A stretch of DNA of 64,000 nt from Fructilactobacillus fructivorans (GTDB lineage Bacteria > Bacillota > Bacilli > Lactobacillales > Lactobacillaceae). Location of the stretch: the NCBI RefSeq assembly GCF_001434095.1, contig NZ_AZDS01000003.1, forward strand, positions 124,001 to 188,000. Direction: 5' to 3'. Both the position numbers and the translations under genes were made by a program. This document shows positions 6,736-16,564 of the stretch, piece by piece (position 1 is the stretch's first letter; the number at the start of each line of letters is the position of its first letter). Under the pieces are notes generated by a model, which was not told the origin of the DNA, searched no databases, and saw only the letters and a program-made list of their open reading frames with translations.

Positions 6736-7740
6736 ATGAATTTTTCAAAGACAAAGAATAAAATTAAACAAATGGTTGAAGATCAAAGTATCCCCGGAGC
6801 TTCATTTTCATTTATTACTGGGATGAACGTTGAAAGTGACGAAGTGGGCTTGAAGCAGGTTGAGCCAAGCGAACAATCAGTTGGTCCGAACGATGTATAC
6901 GACATTGCTTCATTAACTAAGGTAGTTGGAACTTTACCCGTGATCATGCAGTTACTTCAGGACGGACGCATTCACCTGGATGATTCTGTATCGGATTATC
7001 TGCCAGAATGGCAGTATCCTGAAGTTACGATTAGACATTTACTAACGCATACTTCTGGGATTGAGGGCTACATTCCTAATCGAAATGAAATGAACATTAA
7101 TCAACTTCGTGAGGCTCTTCTAGGACTGCACGTGGGTGATAATTTTGATAAAAAAATGAAGTATGCAGACGTTAATTATATTTTCTTAGGCTGGATTGCT
7201 GGGCTCGTGATGGGAATTCCGATTCAACCCTTAATTACCCAAATGGTCTTAAATCCGTTGGGGTTAAATGAGACTACCTTTCACCCGGATGCCCAACGGT
7301 CGGTTCCAACGACCTATGACGAAAAAACGGGGACTAACTTGCAAGGGAAAGTTCATGATCCTAAAGCTCAGATTTTAGGTGATGACTGTGGCTCAGCTGG
7401 GATGTTTAGTACCCTCAACGATTTATCGCGCTTTGCACAATGGATGTTGCAAATTAATGATCGCAGTAACATCTTTAATAATAAGACCTTTGATGAGTTA
7501 TATACCGATCAAACTCCGATGGGTAATGGAACTCGTTCGTTTGGTTGGGCCCTAGCGGATTATGATGACAATCCATATATTTGGCAGTCAGGATATACAG
7601 GAGTTGTTATGGTCCTTGTTCGTGAACGAAAGAATGGGTTTGTTTTCTTATCAAATCGAGTTCACCCCCAATTACGGGAACACTTTATGGAAGATCGTAA
7701 TGATTTAATTAATACGTATCTTGATGAATTATTTAATTAA
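6736..7740 (+). CDS. Serine hydrolase, class C beta-lactamase / esterase fold
   Basis: A 334-residue cytoplasmic protein of the beta-lactamase/DD-peptidase superfamily. The S-x-x-K motif is Ser59-Leu-Thr-Lys62 (DIASLTKVVG). The usual HLLTHTSGI segment follows at about 101-109, and the Y-x-N-like box is Tyr143-Ala-Asp145 (KYADVNY). There is no signal peptide, so a role in cell-wall maturation or true beta-lactam resistance is unlikely; an esterase or small-peptide hydrolase is more plausible. ATG 6736 is chosen because TAGGAG precedes it. A TATAAT box at 6707-6712 may be its promoter. A terminator follows. The substrate is unknown. Confidence 0.85.
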   Translation: MNFSKTKNKIKQMVEDQSIPGASFSFITGMNVESDEVGLKQVEPSEQSVGPNDVYDIASLTKVVGTLPVIMQLLQDGRIHLDDSVSDYLPEWQYPEVTIRHLLTHTSGIEGYIPNRNEMNINQLREALLGLHVGDNFDKKMKYADVNYIFLGWIAGLVMGIPIQPLITQMVLNPLGLNETTFHPDAQRSVPTTYDEKTGTNLQGKVHDPKAQILGDDCGSAGMFSTLNDLSRFAQWMLQINDRSNIFNNKTFDELYTDQTPMGNGTRSFGWALADYDDNPYIWQSGYTGVVMVLVRERKNGFVFLSNRVHPQLREHFMEDRNDLINTYLDELFN

Positions 7741-7742
7741 AT

Positions 7743-7785
7743 AAAAGCACGTTTACCCTTAAAAAAGAATAAACGTGTTTTTTTA
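7743..7785. terminator. Shared terminator between convergent genes
   Basis: An 8-bp stem CACGTTTA/TAAACGTG is followed by seven T residues on the plus strand and has an A-rich 5' flank. It can serve both the serine hydrolase and pepX. Confidence 0.8.
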
Positions 7786-10173
7786 TTTGTGTGGAATTTG
7801 TAAATAACTATTTTCTAGGTCAATCGTGTAGTCAATTTTCTGATTGCCACGTTGCGTCATTTGAAAATCAGTCCCATACAGGACCAGTCCTAACTTTCTT
7901 CCAGCTGGTAGATGATAAAAGGTTGGTTGGAAAGTTAGGTCGATATCATAAAATTGATGGGGTACAAGTTCATCATTTTGATAGGATGAATGCCGATTTT
8001 GAAGATTTATGTGACCAAATGAAATCATTTTACTAGGTGTGGGGTGTTTATTTAAGGTAAATTCTCTTAGATCATCTGTGTACCACTTGTGTCCAAGCAG
8101 CAGTCCCTTTGGTACAAGAGTTGTAGGGGTAACGTTCAATCGGTTAGCCTCTCCATAATCAACCAGTCGGGCTGACAAAAGTCCCACATTCTTGGACGTT
8201 GCGATTCTTAAATGAAGCTTTGGAAAGCCAGAAATGATCTGGTCTTCCGTCAAATTAGGAGTCTTGAAGAGAAGTTGGTTTGCTTCTATTGAGCCATTTT
8301 GATCAAGCAAGTCTTTTGCCCATTTTTGGGGACTGGTACGGTATTGCTTAAATTCTGCTTGATCTAATTGATCATGATAAGTTAGTTGGCCCGTTTCTGA
8401 AGTATCAGTTAATCCATGTTGGTTTAGGTAATATTTTTTCCCGCTATTATCAAGCCAACTTTTCTGCTTGGTCCAAGTTTCTGGCTTTACGTTATCCTGG
8501 ACGATCATATCGGGAATTTGTTCCATTACATCGTTGTCAACGTCGTATAGTTCGTGTGAAATCCACATGTTAACAATGTCATTAAAATCAAATGATCGAA
8601 AAGCATTGATATAAATGTGTTGACCCTGGTGCAGAATAATTTTTTTATTAATTGGAAGATGAAAAATTTCCTGCCATAGTTTAGCAGCATTTACTGGTTT
8701 AACATTCCAATCATTCAATCCTTGGACGATTAATACATCAGCTTTGATGTTGGAAACATCATTGCGATAATTTCGTTCATCCCAGAACTCATTATAGTTA
8801 CCCGTTGTTCGATCCATTAAGTTTTTCATACTTGCCAGATAGCGATCAAAGAAGGGGCGAATTTTTAGATTATCCCCGAGATTTAAGCTTCGACTAAATG
8901 TTTCAGCGGCCAGAACATCAGCATCTTCGCCCTGAAAACCACCAGGAGCCATTACTAGTCCATTTTCACGATAGTAATCGTACCAGGATGAAATCGCTGC
9001 CTCTGAGATGATAGTTTTGAGACCATCCACTCCGGTAGTGGCGGCTGCGTTGGCCAGTGTTCCAAGGTAAGAGCGACCAGTCATGGCTACATTACCATTA
9101 GACCAGTCAGCTTTTATCTCAATGTTATCGGTTCGATTAGTAAATGCTCGTCGTTTATGATTAATCCATTCGATGACTGCTACGGTAGCGTCAGTCTGAG
9201 CGTGTGAACCACAAGTTTGGATCCCATCAGAATCCTTGGTCCCAATTCCAGCAGAGTAGACCACGGCATATCCGCGCATCAAGAAGTAGTCGTTTAGGGT
9301 GTAACCTGGTTTAGGGGTGTGGTGTTCAGTAGCATGATCGGAAAAGCCCATGGTTTTTCTGGTACTGAACTTTTGTGGTTGTTTCTGATACTGAATATCA
9401 GAGTATGTGGTATCGTCGGGTTCTTTTCGGGCAAGAGGTTTGTCTACGTTATGGGTCATTCGTTCGCCCCAATCATCATTAGTTCCTTGATCATAGGGAC
9501 TAGCAGTATAAAGTGTTCCTAACTTGAATGAAGTTTTAGGACGAGTGATCTCGACTTTAATTAAGTCGGCATTGCCGTCTTTATCAGAATCAGTGTCTGT
9601 TTCTACGTAGACGGTTTCGTAGATTAAGTCATTTGGTTCAAAGATTGCCTGGGCTTTACCGTTAAAAAAGAGGGGATGCTCTTTTGAAATTCCTTTAAAA
9701 AAACCTTGATTGGCTAAGTGATCTAGGTATGTTTGTCCATTTTTAGTGTGGGTGGTTAGGAGAAGATACCAGGCTTTTAGAAGATCGTTCTTATTCCACT
9801 TTGCTGCCTTAGGAATGTACGCTAAATTAATTTTTTTCATTGCTGAAATTGGATCATTGATTTTAAAATCAACGTCTGCCTGAAATTGAAGTAATTGAAG
9901 GGCAACTAAATAAAAGACCTGTTGATTAATTTCACCATTATTTACTAAGTAATTACCTAGTTGTTGGTCCGGAGTTGCAAGTAAATTATTTAATTTTTCA
10001 ATTTGACTGGTTTTACCATTCACATTAACGAGAGCTTTTTTAAGTAATTTCCCAAAAGCATCTGCAACGTTCTTGGAATTTTCAATCTCTACTGGATCGA
10101 ATCCAATTTGGGCTAACTCTTGTTTAACAGTATTCAGATTAACTGATTTCTGTGCAAACTGATTATTTTTCAT
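7783..10173 (-). CDS. pepX: Xaa-Pro dipeptidyl-peptidase PepX
   Basis: A cytoplasmic serine peptidase that releases X-Pro dipeptides from proline-rich peptides, central to casein and other peptide use in lactic acid bacteria. Its 796 residues match the family length. The catalytic triad is Ser368 (TGRSYLGT), Asp488 (GLNDWNVKP) and His519 (HQGQHIY). The N-terminal dimerisation region (about 1-145) precedes the alpha/beta-hydrolase core, and a beta-rich C-terminal domain ends the protein. I choose the ATG (MKNNQFAQ), which resembles other PepX N-termini; a GTG nine bases upstream is in frame. The ribosome site is weak, and the start lies beside an 11-bp hairpin, so translation may be regulated. 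Confidence 0.95.
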   Translation of the reverse strand: MKNNQFAQKSVNLNTVKQELAQIGFDPVEIENSKNVADAFGKLLKKALVNVNGKTSQIEKLNNLLATPDQQLGNYLVNNGEINQQVFYLVALQLLQFQADVDFKINDPISAMKKINLAYIPKAAKWNKNDLLKAWYLLLTTHTKNGQTYLDHLANQGFFKGISKEHPLFFNGKAQAIFEPNDLIYETVYVETDTDSDKDGNADLIKVEITRPKTSFKLGTLYTASPYDQGTNDDWGERMTHNVDKPLARKEPDDTTYSDIQYQKQPQKFSTRKTMGFSDHATEHHTPKPGYTLNDYFLMRGYAVVYSAGIGTKDSDGIQTCGSHAQTDATVAVIEWINHKRRAFTNRTDNIEIKADWSNGNVAMTGRSYLGTLANAAATTGVDGLKTIISEAAISSWYDYYRENGLVMAPGGFQGEDADVLAAETFSRSLNLGDNLKIRPFFDRYLASMKNLMDRTTGNYNEFWDERNYRNDVSNIKADVLIVQGLNDWNVKPVNAAKLWQEIFHLPINKKIILHQGQHIYINAFRSFDFNDIVNMWISHELYDVDNDVMEQIPDMIVQDNVKPETWTKQKSWLDNSGKKYYLNQHGLTDTSETGQLTYHDQLDQAEFKQYRTSPQKWAKDLLDQNGSIEANQLLFKTPNLTEDQIISGFPKLHLRIATSKNVGLLSARLVDYGEANRLNVTPTTLVPKGLLLGHKWYTDDLREFTLNKHPTPSKMISFGHINLQNRHSSYQNDELVPHQFYDIDLTFQPTFYHLPAGRKLGLVLYGTDFQMTQRGNQKIDYTIDLENSYLQIPHK

Positions 10174-10180
10174 ATTTATC

Positions 10181-10229
10181 ACACCATTTCTTTAATTGCA
10201 GTAATTATGACATAACCAAAGAATGGTGT
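10181..10229 (-). promoter_or_regulatory. Hairpin at the pepX translation start
   Basis: In the pepX transcript, ACACCATTCTTT pairs with AAAGAAATGGTGT (one bulged base) around a 24-base loop. The 3' arm ends at the alternative GTG start and covers the region where the ribosome site should be. It could be a translational control element or an operator. Confidence 0.4.
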
Positions 10230-10299
10230 TAACGAAATACAACTAAAAATTCAGCATGGTTTACGTGTATAATGGAAGTAAGCTAAATAGGGAAGTGGT

Positions 10300-10659
10300 A
10301 TGATGCTCATTTGGATTCATTTACTTACATGGTTGGTTTTATTTATTGCAGTTTGTATTGCACTTCTTTCAAACTGGCACTTTAAGGCCATGACCATGAT
10401 TGCTAGATTATGTTATGTAATTTTAATCATCTCAGGAATTTTCTTAGTTCCGTATGCCTGGGGACGTGACCCGATTCTGACGATTGTTAAAATTATTTGC
10501 GCACTACTGTTGATTGGTTTAATTGAAATGGCATTTGCTTTTAAATCACAACAAAAATTATCAAAAACATTTTTGTGGATTACCATTGTTGCGATTATTA
10601 TTGTCGCAATTATCGGGATTATGCTGGCTGGTGGTCGTCCATTCATTCATTTTATGTAA
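10300..10659 (+). CDS. DUF1516 (UPF0344, YisL-like) membrane protein
   Basis: A 119-residue integral membrane protein with four hydrophobic helices (about residues 2-25, 34-54, 58-80 and 92-112). Its short HLLTW opening, the central PYAWGRDP-like loop and the GGRPF ending fit the UPF0344/DUF1516 family of Bacillales and lactobacilli, whose function is unknown. Two adjacent ATGs (10300, 10303) follow GGGAAGTGG. A TATAAT box at 10268-10273 may be the -10 element. It is a single-gene unit facing gatD. Confidence 0.75.
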   Translation: MMLIWIHLLTWLVLFIAVCIALLSNWHFKAMTMIARLCYVILIISGIFLVPYAWGRDPILTIVKIICALLLIGLIEMAFAFKSQQKLSKTFLWITIVAIIIVAIIGIMLAGGRPFIHFM

Positions 10660-10667
10660 AAAAATAA

Positions 10668-10696
10668 GCACTACCAACTAGTTGGTAGTGCTTTAA
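10668..10696. terminator. Bidirectional terminator between DUF1516 gene and gatD
   Basis: A perfect 12-bp stem AAGCACTACCAA/TTGGTAGTGCTT has a CTAG loop. A-rich and T-rich flanks let it work in both directions. Confidence 0.9.
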
Positions 10697-10698
10697 TT

Positions 10699-11403
10699 TT
10701 AAAATGAATCAACCTTAACTTTGGGCTTTTCGCTTGTAAAATCAGTCTCTGGATATTTCTTTTCCAGGGCGTGAAACATCATTCTTTTGGCTAGATTGCC
10801 ATTTCGTGCCAGGATTGGACCATGGAAGTAGGTACAAACGGTATTTTTATAGATGGCACCTTCTGTTCCATCTTTACCGTTGTTTCCATGTCCCTTAATG
10901 ACTTTGCCAAGAGCACGCTCGCTTGGACCTAAGTAGGTCACTCCGGCATGGTTTTCGAAACCATGGTACTTTTCTTTGGTTTGTTCATTTTGAATTTCAA
11001 TGTTACCAATAAAACGATTATCCTTCATGGCATCAGTATAGTGATCAAGGGCACCAATTCCGGGTAATTTCTTACCGTTGGCAGCAACATAGTAGTTACC
11101 GAGGAGCTGGAAGCCACCACAAATGGCAATGACCGGTTTACCTTGTTCAATGAATCGTTTGATTTCATCTTTTTTAGTCTGAATATCTTTAGAAACGATG
11201 GTTTGTTCGAAATCTTGGCCACCACCAAATACCATGAAATCATAATCATCCGCGTTAAAATCTTCTTCAAGACTGACAACGTTTGACGTAACTTCTACAC
11301 CAATTTGTTTGGCGTAGTAACGTAGTGAAAGAATGTTACCAATATCACCATAAGTATTCATTAAATCACCGTACAAGTGTGCGACTCGAATGGTTTTTGT
11401 CAT
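10699..11403 (-). CDS. gatD: Lipid II isoglutaminyl synthase, glutaminase subunit GatD
   Basis: The glutamine amidotransferase half of the MurT-GatD complex. It supplies ammonia to amidate the D-Glu of lipid II, which is needed for efficient peptidoglycan cross-linking in many Gram-positive bacteria. Its 234 residues form a class I (CobB/CobQ-like) glutaminase: nucleophile Cys95 in AICGGFQLLG, His194 in TYFHGPILARN, and the FGGGQDFEQ segment near 59-67. The ATG overlaps the murT stop by one base (TAATG), so translation is coupled and the subunits are made together. It acts at the cytoplasmic face of the membrane. Confidence 0.95.
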   Translation of the reverse strand: MTKTIRVAHLYGDLMNTYGDIGNILSLRYYAKQIGVEVTSNVVSLEEDFNADDYDFMVFGGGQDFEQTIVSKDIQTKKDEIKRFIEQGKPVIAICGGFQLLGNYYVAANGKKLPGIGALDHYTDAMKDNRFIGNIEIQNEQTKEKYHGFENHAGVTYLGPSERALGKVIKGHGNNGKDGTEGAIYKNTVCTYFHGPILARNGNLAKRMMFHALEKKYPETDFTSEKPKVKVDSF

Positions 11404-12755
11404 TAGTCCATCCCTCCTTTAATGAATCCCTTTTGTGCTAGTAAATGTCTAAACTGTAGCATTGCTGTGTAAGTCGCCAAGACATACACCTTTTTAGTTG
11501 GTAATGTTTTAATTTTTTCGAGTACTTTATCAATGCTAGGCTCAACTAAGTGGTCTTTATCTTGAACCCCAGCAACTTTGAGTCTAAATGTAATGTCCTT
11601 GTACCGCTCACCACCGGAGATGAATTTTTTAATGTTCATTTTTGGAAGTCGTTCGAAATCACCGTCCCAGATCCAACTTGTGTCGATTCCATCTGCGTAG
11701 TTAGCGTTTTCGAGGAAGACGAATGAGAAAGGATCCTTTTCGTGCGAGATCATGTCAATTACTTGGTTAAGTCCAACTGGGTTTTTAACTAAAACAATGG
11801 TAACTTCTTTGTCACCAACCTTGATTTCTTCCTGTCTTCCAAATAAACGCTTATTGGTTTCAAAGGCATGCTTGATTTGATCGGGTCGAACTCCCATCTG
11901 ACGACCTGCAGCGTAGGCGGCCAAGGCGTTATAGATGTTATATGTTCCACCAACGTCAATGGAATATTGATTTCCATCGATATCAAACGTTGAGCTTGTG
12001 GGAGTTTCGTCAACAACCTTAGTAACTTTGTATTCTAGTGCTGGTCTGTGAAAACCACAATTAGGGCAGAAGTAGTCGCCAAGGTTTCCGTAAGTAATGT
12101 AATGGTAATGCATGATGTGAGAACAGACTGGGCAAAGAACTCCGTCGGTGTTAGGAGCAGCTCTAAGGTCTTTATCGGCGGGTTGATCTTCAAACCCGTA
12201 AAATATCTGTTGATTAGGCATCTTTTTAGAATTAAAGATGGCCGAATCGCCGTTGGCAACTACTAGTGCATCTGGTGCTAATAGAATTCCATTTAGAATT
12301 TTTTGATAAGTGGTGTAAATCTCACCGTACCGATCCAGTTGATCTCGAAAGATGTTGGTTAAAACAAACATTTTAGGTTTGATAGCTTCTACCACTGGCT
12401 TCACGTTTGCTTCATCGACCTCTAGGACCGCAATTGGATTCTCACCGTATTTGGGATGTTTGGCCTGGAGAAAGGTTGAAACAATTCCTTGGGTCATATT
12501 CGAACCCGTTGGATTAGTTAAAATCTGACTATATTCTTCCTTTAAGACCTGGACGATCAAAGCGGTCGTCAATGTTTTTCCATTGGTACCAGAAACGATG
12601 ATAACATCGTAATTTTTGCCTAGGGTTTTTAAAATATTGGGATCAATCGCAGTGGTTATTTTTCCTGGTAATGAGCTACCACGGTGCAAAAAGTTATGCA
12701 AAAACCAGTAAGATGACTTACCAGCCATGGTGGCAATTCTACTCTGAAATGACAT
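11403..12755 (-). CDS. murT: Lipid II isoglutaminyl synthase, ligase subunit MurT
   Basis: The Mur-ligase-like half of the lipid II amidation enzyme. It activates the D-Glu carboxylate with ATP and receives ammonia from GatD. In 450 residues it shows the Mur P-loop GTNGKT at 56-61, a zinc ribbon with two CPxC pairs at Cys208/211 and Cys230/233 that is typical of MurT and absent from MurC-F, and a C-terminal DUF1727 domain. That domain holds an Asp-rich loop (YADGIDTSWIWDGDFE) expected to complete the shared active site. A good AAGGAG site precedes the ATG. Upstream on the minus strand is an extended -10 (TGCTAAAAT). Confidence 0.95.
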   Translation of the reverse strand: MSFQSRIATMAGKSSYWFLHNFLHRGSSLPGKITTAIDPNILKTLGKNYDVIIVSGTNGKTLTTALIVQVLKEEYSQILTNPTGSNMTQGIVSTFLQAKHPKYGENPIAVLEVDEANVKPVVEAIKPKMFVLTNIFRDQLDRYGEIYTTYQKILNGILLAPDALVVANGDSAIFNSKKMPNQQIFYGFEDQPADKDLRAAPNTDGVLCPVCSHIMHYHYITYGNLGDYFCPNCGFHRPALEYKVTKVVDETPTSSTFDIDGNQYSIDVGGTYNIYNALAAYAAGRQMGVRPDQIKHAFETNKRLFGRQEEIKVGDKEVTIVLVKNPVGLNQVIDMISHEKDPFSFVFLENANYADGIDTSWIWDGDFERLPKMNIKKFISGGERYKDITFRLKVAGVQDKDHLVEPSIDKVLEKIKTLPTKKVYVLATYTAMLQFRHLLAQKGFIKGGMD

Positions 12756-12954
12756 AAATGGGTTCTCCTTGAGAAATGATTAGTTTTACACAATCAAAAA
12801 ATATTTTAGCATAAAATCACTCTTATAAGTAGAATAGCGGCTAATTTTAAAAAAAGCAATTTACAATGGTAGAACAAATTTTGAATTTGGATGCGAAAAG
12901 GTGGTAAATTCGATATAATGAAACAGTTAGTGAAAAAGAGAAAAGGGTGATAGT

Positions 12955-13557
12955 TTGGCGCAATTATTCTTTCGATATGGAGCAATGAATAGCGGAAAAT
13001 CAATCGAAATAATCAAAGTGGCCCATAATTATGAGGAGCAGGGTAAATCAGTTATTTTGATGACCAGTGGGGTCGATACCAGGGAGAAGAAAGGTACTAT
13101 TGCTTCTAGGATTGGCTTAACGCGTAAGGCCCTCTCAATTAATGCTGATTCTGACGTACTTAAGATGGTCAAAGCAGAGATTGAAAAGCGCGATGAACCC
13201 ATCAGTTGTGTGTTAGTTGATGAGGCGCAATTTTTAAATAAACATCACATCTTCGAATTAACTGAAGTGGTAGATCAATTACATATCCCGGTCATGGCAT
13301 TTGGGCTCAAAAATGATTTTCAGAACAAATTATTTGAGGGCTCAAAGTATTTACTGTTGTATGCGGATAAAATTGAAGAGATGAAAACAATTTGCTGGTT
13401 CTGTGAAAAAAAGGCAATTATGAATCTTAGAGTCCATGACGGGAAGCCTGTTTATGAGGGTGAACAGATTTTTATGGGCGGCAATGAGTCCTATTACCCA
13501 GTTTGTCGCTACCATTACTTTAATCCGCCAATCGAAGCACAGAAGAGTAAGGAGTAA
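12955..13557 (+). CDS. tdk: Thymidine kinase
   Basis: Phosphorylates thymidine with ATP in nucleoside salvage. The 200-residue protein has the P-loop GAMNSGKS (9-16), the catalytic Glu90 in LVDEAQFL, and a zinc site made of CWFC near 147-150 and CRYH near 184-187. The start is TTG 12955: [16 protein letters not shown] is the family's usual opening, and AAAGGGTGAT lies just upstream. It begins a run of closely spaced genes (tdk-prfA-prmC-tsaC), a common order in Firmicutes. A TATAAT box lies at 12914-12919, with no clear -35. Confidence 0.95.
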   Translation: MAQLFFRYGAMNSGKSIEIIKVAHNYEEQGKSVILMTSGVDTREKKGTIASRIGLTRKALSINADSDVLKMVKAEIEKRDEPISCVLVDEAQFLNKHHIFELTEVVDQLHIPVMAFGLKNDFQNKLFEGSKYLLLYADKIEEMKTICWFCEKKAIMNLRVHDGKPVYEGEQIFMGGNESYYPVCRYHYFNPPIEAQKSKE

Positions 13558-13561
13558 TAAA

Positions 13562-14665
13562 ATGGCTGAAGCCGATATGGATAAGATTTTTGATAAATTG
13601 CAATCCGTTTCTGACAGATACGATGAACTGAATGAATTAATTAGTGATCCGGAAATAATTGCTGATACACAAAAGTTCATGAAGCTGTCGAAAGAAGAGG
13701 GTAGCCTCAGAGAAACGGTTGAAACTTATAACAAGTATAAAAAGATTAGTAAACAGTTGGATGACGACGAGACCATGCTCAGAGAAAAGCTCGACAGTGA
13801 GATGGAAGAGATGGTTAAGTCCGAGATTAGTGATCTAAAGGATCAAAAAGCAAAGTTAGAAGAGCAAATGAAACTGCTGTTGATTCCTAAAGATCCTAAT
13901 GACGAAAAGAACATCATCATGGAGATTCGTGGTGCTGCTGGTGGTGATGAAGCTAGTTTGTTTGCTGCGGATCTGTATAATATGTACACCAAGTACGCAG
14001 AACGACAGGGATGGAAGATTGAAGTGATTGATGAGACTGACACTGAAGTTGGTGGATTCAAAGAGATCGTTTTGATGATTACTGGTGATAAGGTTTATTC
14101 TAAGTTAAAGTATGAAAATGGTGCCCATCGGGTTCAACGGATTCCTTCCACTGAGTCGGCTGGACGAGTTCACACTTCAACGGCCACTGTTGGTGTAATG
14201 CCAGAAGAGGAAGACGTTGATATTGACATTGATCCCGGTGACATTCGGACGGATGTTTATCGTTCTTCAGGAGCTGGTGGACAACATATTAATAAAACAT
14301 CATCAGCGGTGCGGATGACCCACTTACCAACTGGAATTGTGGTTGCCATGCAAGATGAACGTTCCCAACAGCAAAACCGGGCTAAGGCAATGCGAGTTTT
14401 AAAAGCGCGGGTTTACGATTACTACAAGCAAAAAGAACAAAATGAATATGATGAAAAGCGTAAGGATGCGATTGGGACGGGGGATCGTTCTGAAAGAATT
14501 CGTACTTACAATTATCCGCAAAATCGGGTCACTGATCACCGCATTGGTTTAACTTTAAATAAGTTAGACAAGATTATGGATGGTGATTTAGATGACATTA
14601 TTGATGCCCTAATTGTTTCTGATCAGGCTAAAAAGCTGGAGAAGTTAAATGATTCAGAAGCTTAA
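13562..14665 (+). CDS. prfA: Peptide chain release factor 1
   Basis: Reads UAA and UAG stop codons and triggers release of the finished protein. The start is ATG 13562, with AAGGAG 7 bases before it, which gives 367 residues; a second ATG five codons later is close to the opening of other RF1 proteins. The peptidyl-hydrolysis motif GGQ lies at 239-241 ([11 protein letters not shown]). The codon-recognition tripeptide is Pro-Ser-Thr at 195-197, an RF1-type PxT and not the SPF of RF2. The 3' end overlaps prmC, whose product methylates the Gln of GGQ. Confidence 0.96.
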   Translation: MAEADMDKIFDKLQSVSDRYDELNELISDPEIIADTQKFMKLSKEEGSLRETVETYNKYKKISKQLDDDETMLREKLDSEMEEMVKSEISDLKDQKAKLEEQMKLLLIPKDPNDEKNIIMEIRGAAGGDEASLFAADLYNMYTKYAERQGWKIEVIDETDTEVGGFKEIVLMITGDKVYSKLKYENGAHRVQRIPSTESAGRVHTSTATVGVMPEEEDVDIDIDPGDIRTDVYRSSGAGGQHINKTSSAVRMTHLPTGIVVAMQDERSQQQNRAKAMRVLKARVYDYYKQKEQNEYDEKRKDAIGTGDRSERIRTYNYPQNRVTDHRIGLTLNKLDKIMDGDLDDIIDALIVSDQAKKLEKLNDSEA

Positions 14666-15512
14666 AAAGAATGCCACCGTTTTTGAAGCCCTTAATTGGG
14701 CTTCTTTGCGTCTTAAGGAGAAAAATTTGGATCCCGACCAGGGACGTTGGTTGATGAGGTCATTAATGGGGTGGAATCTAACCAACTTACTGATGAATTA
14801 TCGGTTGAATTTAACTGATGATCAGCAAAGTCAGTTTATTCAAATGGTAAATCGGATCCTTAATTATGAACCACTTCAGTATGTCATTGGAACGACAGAA
14901 TTTTACGGATATCACTTTCAGGTTAATCCAAATGTCTTAATTCCAAGACCTGAGACCGAGGAGTTGGTGGAATGGGTCTTAAATGAGCACGATGACCAGC
15001 CGATAAGTGTTTTAGACTTGGGAACTGGAAGTGGTGCCATCGCAATTTCTTTAAAAAAGCAACGTCCTAAGTGGAACGTAACGGGTTCGGATGTTTCTGA
15101 AGCCGCGTTAAAAGTAGCTCAAGCAAACGCAATAGCCAATCATGCTGAGGTGAAAATGGTTGAAAGCGATCTATTCGATTCTTTTAACGGACAAAGATTT
15201 GATTTAATTGTTTCTAATCCGCCATATGTCGCTAAAGATGAAATTAAGTATATGGATGAAAGTGTCTTAGAGTATGAACCACGTCAGGCACTCTTTGCAC
15301 AAGATCATGGTCTTGCGGTTTACCAAAAGATTGCAAAGAACATTCATGCTTACTTAAAGAAGAATGGTTCACTTTATTTAGAGATTGGCTTTAAACAGGG
15401 AAATTCAGTCAAACGTTTGCTAGAGGCTGATAATCCTGACCGATCAGTTCGTCTAAGAAAAGACATGGCGATGCGTGATCGTATGATTAAAATGAATAAG
15501 GAGAATGAATAA
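14649..15512 (+). CDS. prmC: Release factor glutamine methyltransferase
   Basis: Methylates the Gln of the GGQ motif in release factors 1 and 2 using S-adenosylmethionine. Its 287 residues include an N-terminal helical domain (about 1-80), the SAM-binding loop DLGTGSGA (123-130) and the catalytic NPPY at 190-193. The gene overlaps the end of prfA by 17 bases, so it is probably translated by coupling. Functional pairing with the upstream gene is direct. Confidence 0.95.
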   Translation: MIQKLKKNATVFEALNWASLRLKEKNLDPDQGRWLMRSLMGWNLTNLLMNYRLNLTDDQQSQFIQMVNRILNYEPLQYVIGTTEFYGYHFQVNPNVLIPRPETEELVEWVLNEHDDQPISVLDLGTGSGAIAISLKKQRPKWNVTGSDVSEAALKVAQANAIANHAEVKMVESDLFDSFNGQRFDLIVSNPPYVAKDEIKYMDESVLEYEPRQALFAQDHGLAVYQKIAKNIHAYLKKNGSLYLEIGFKQGNSVKRLLEADNPDRSVRLRKDMAMRDRMIKMNKENE

Positions 15513-15513
15513 G

Positions 15514-16527
15514 ATGGATACTAAGATATTTACACCGGATCAAATTCAAGCGGCAGCAGCTGAGCTTAAAAAGGGTAATTTGGTCTCATTTCCAACCGAA
15601 ACGGTTTATGGATTAGGAGCAGATGCTACTAATGTCTCGGCTGTGAAGAAGGTTTATAAAGCTAAGGGACGTCCAAGTGACAATCCATTAATTGTGCACG
15701 TTGCCGACGTTGAGACGGTTGAGAAGTATGCTCAACCACTAGATGAAAACGTCAAAAAGTTGATGAAGACGTTTTGGCCAGGTCCATTGACCATTATTTT
15801 GAAATTAAAGCCAGGTGCTCTTGCAAAAGAGGTTACTGGAGGGCTTGATACTGCTGCCTTTCGAAACCCAAATAAACAATCTACTTTGAATTTAATTCAA
15901 GCTGCTGGAGTTCCACTTGTAGGGCCATCTGCTAATACCTCGGGCAAGCCAAGTCCGACCCTTGCTAAGCATGTTTATCATGATTTAAATGGTAAGATTG
16001 CTGGGATCTTAGATGATGGGGCCACCGATTTTGGCGTTGAGTCAACGGTTATTGACATGTCGACTGATAAACCTGCCATTCTTCGACCTGGTGCTGTTAC
16101 TGTGGATCAAATTGAGCGGGTGATTGGACCGGTGGATGATGCTGTGCACCATGTGAGTGCCGACCAAGTTCCAAAGGCTCCCGGAATGAAGTATCGTCAT
16201 TATGCTCCGGATGCACAGGTTCAGGTTGTTGATCATAAAGATGACTGGAATCGTGCTGCTGATTGGATTAAAGATCAGGATGAAACTGTGGGTGTAATGG
16301 CCACGGATGATGTGATTGATTCAATTAATTGGCCCCAAAATGCCGAATTGTACAGTTTAGGAAAAGATGTTTCAACCGCTAGTCACTTACTTTTTGCCGG
16401 CTTACGCCATTTTGACCTAGAAGATGGTGTCGACAATATTTTGACGCAGGGATTTCCTGCAGCTGAATTGGGAGAAGCTTATATGAATCGATTAAATAAA
16501 TCAGCGGGACAAAAACACTTTGAATAA
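15514..16527 (+). CDS. Threonylcarbamoyl-AMP synthase (Sua5/YwlC type)
   Basis: Makes threonylcarbamoyl-AMP from Thr, bicarbonate and ATP, the first step of the t6A37 modification of ANN-decoding tRNAs. At about 337 residues it is the long Sua5 form: a YrdC domain (about 10-200, with FPTETVYGLGADAT and SANTSGKPSPT) plus a C-terminal Sua5 domain (about 220-330). ATG 15514 is chosen because AAGGAG lies 10 bases before it; an upstream ATG (15505) is too close to that site. It sits at the end of prmC in the same operon. The usual Bacillus name for this form is ywlC/tsaC. Confidence 0.93.
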   Translation: MDTKIFTPDQIQAAAAELKKGNLVSFPTETVYGLGADATNVSAVKKVYKAKGRPSDNPLIVHVADVETVEKYAQPLDENVKKLMKTFWPGPLTIILKLKPGALAKEVTGGLDTAAFRNPNKQSTLNLIQAAGVPLVGPSANTSGKPSPTLAKHVYHDLNGKIAGILDDGATDFGVESTVIDMSTDKPAILRPGAVTVDQIERVIGPVDDAVHHVSADQVPKAPGMKYRHYAPDAQVQVVDHKDDWNRAADWIKDQDETVGVMATDDVIDSINWPQNAELYSLGKDVSTASHLLFAGLRHFDLEDGVDNILTQGFPAAELGEAYMNRLNKSAGQKHFE

Positions 16528-16564
16528 GTATAATTGACTCAACTAATAAATTGGGGTTGATAAT

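Noticed and set aside
6736-7740. Beta-lactam resistance gene
   Set aside because: The fold and motifs fit the superfamily, but there is no signal peptide, so a periplasm-like or secreted beta-lactamase role is not supported.
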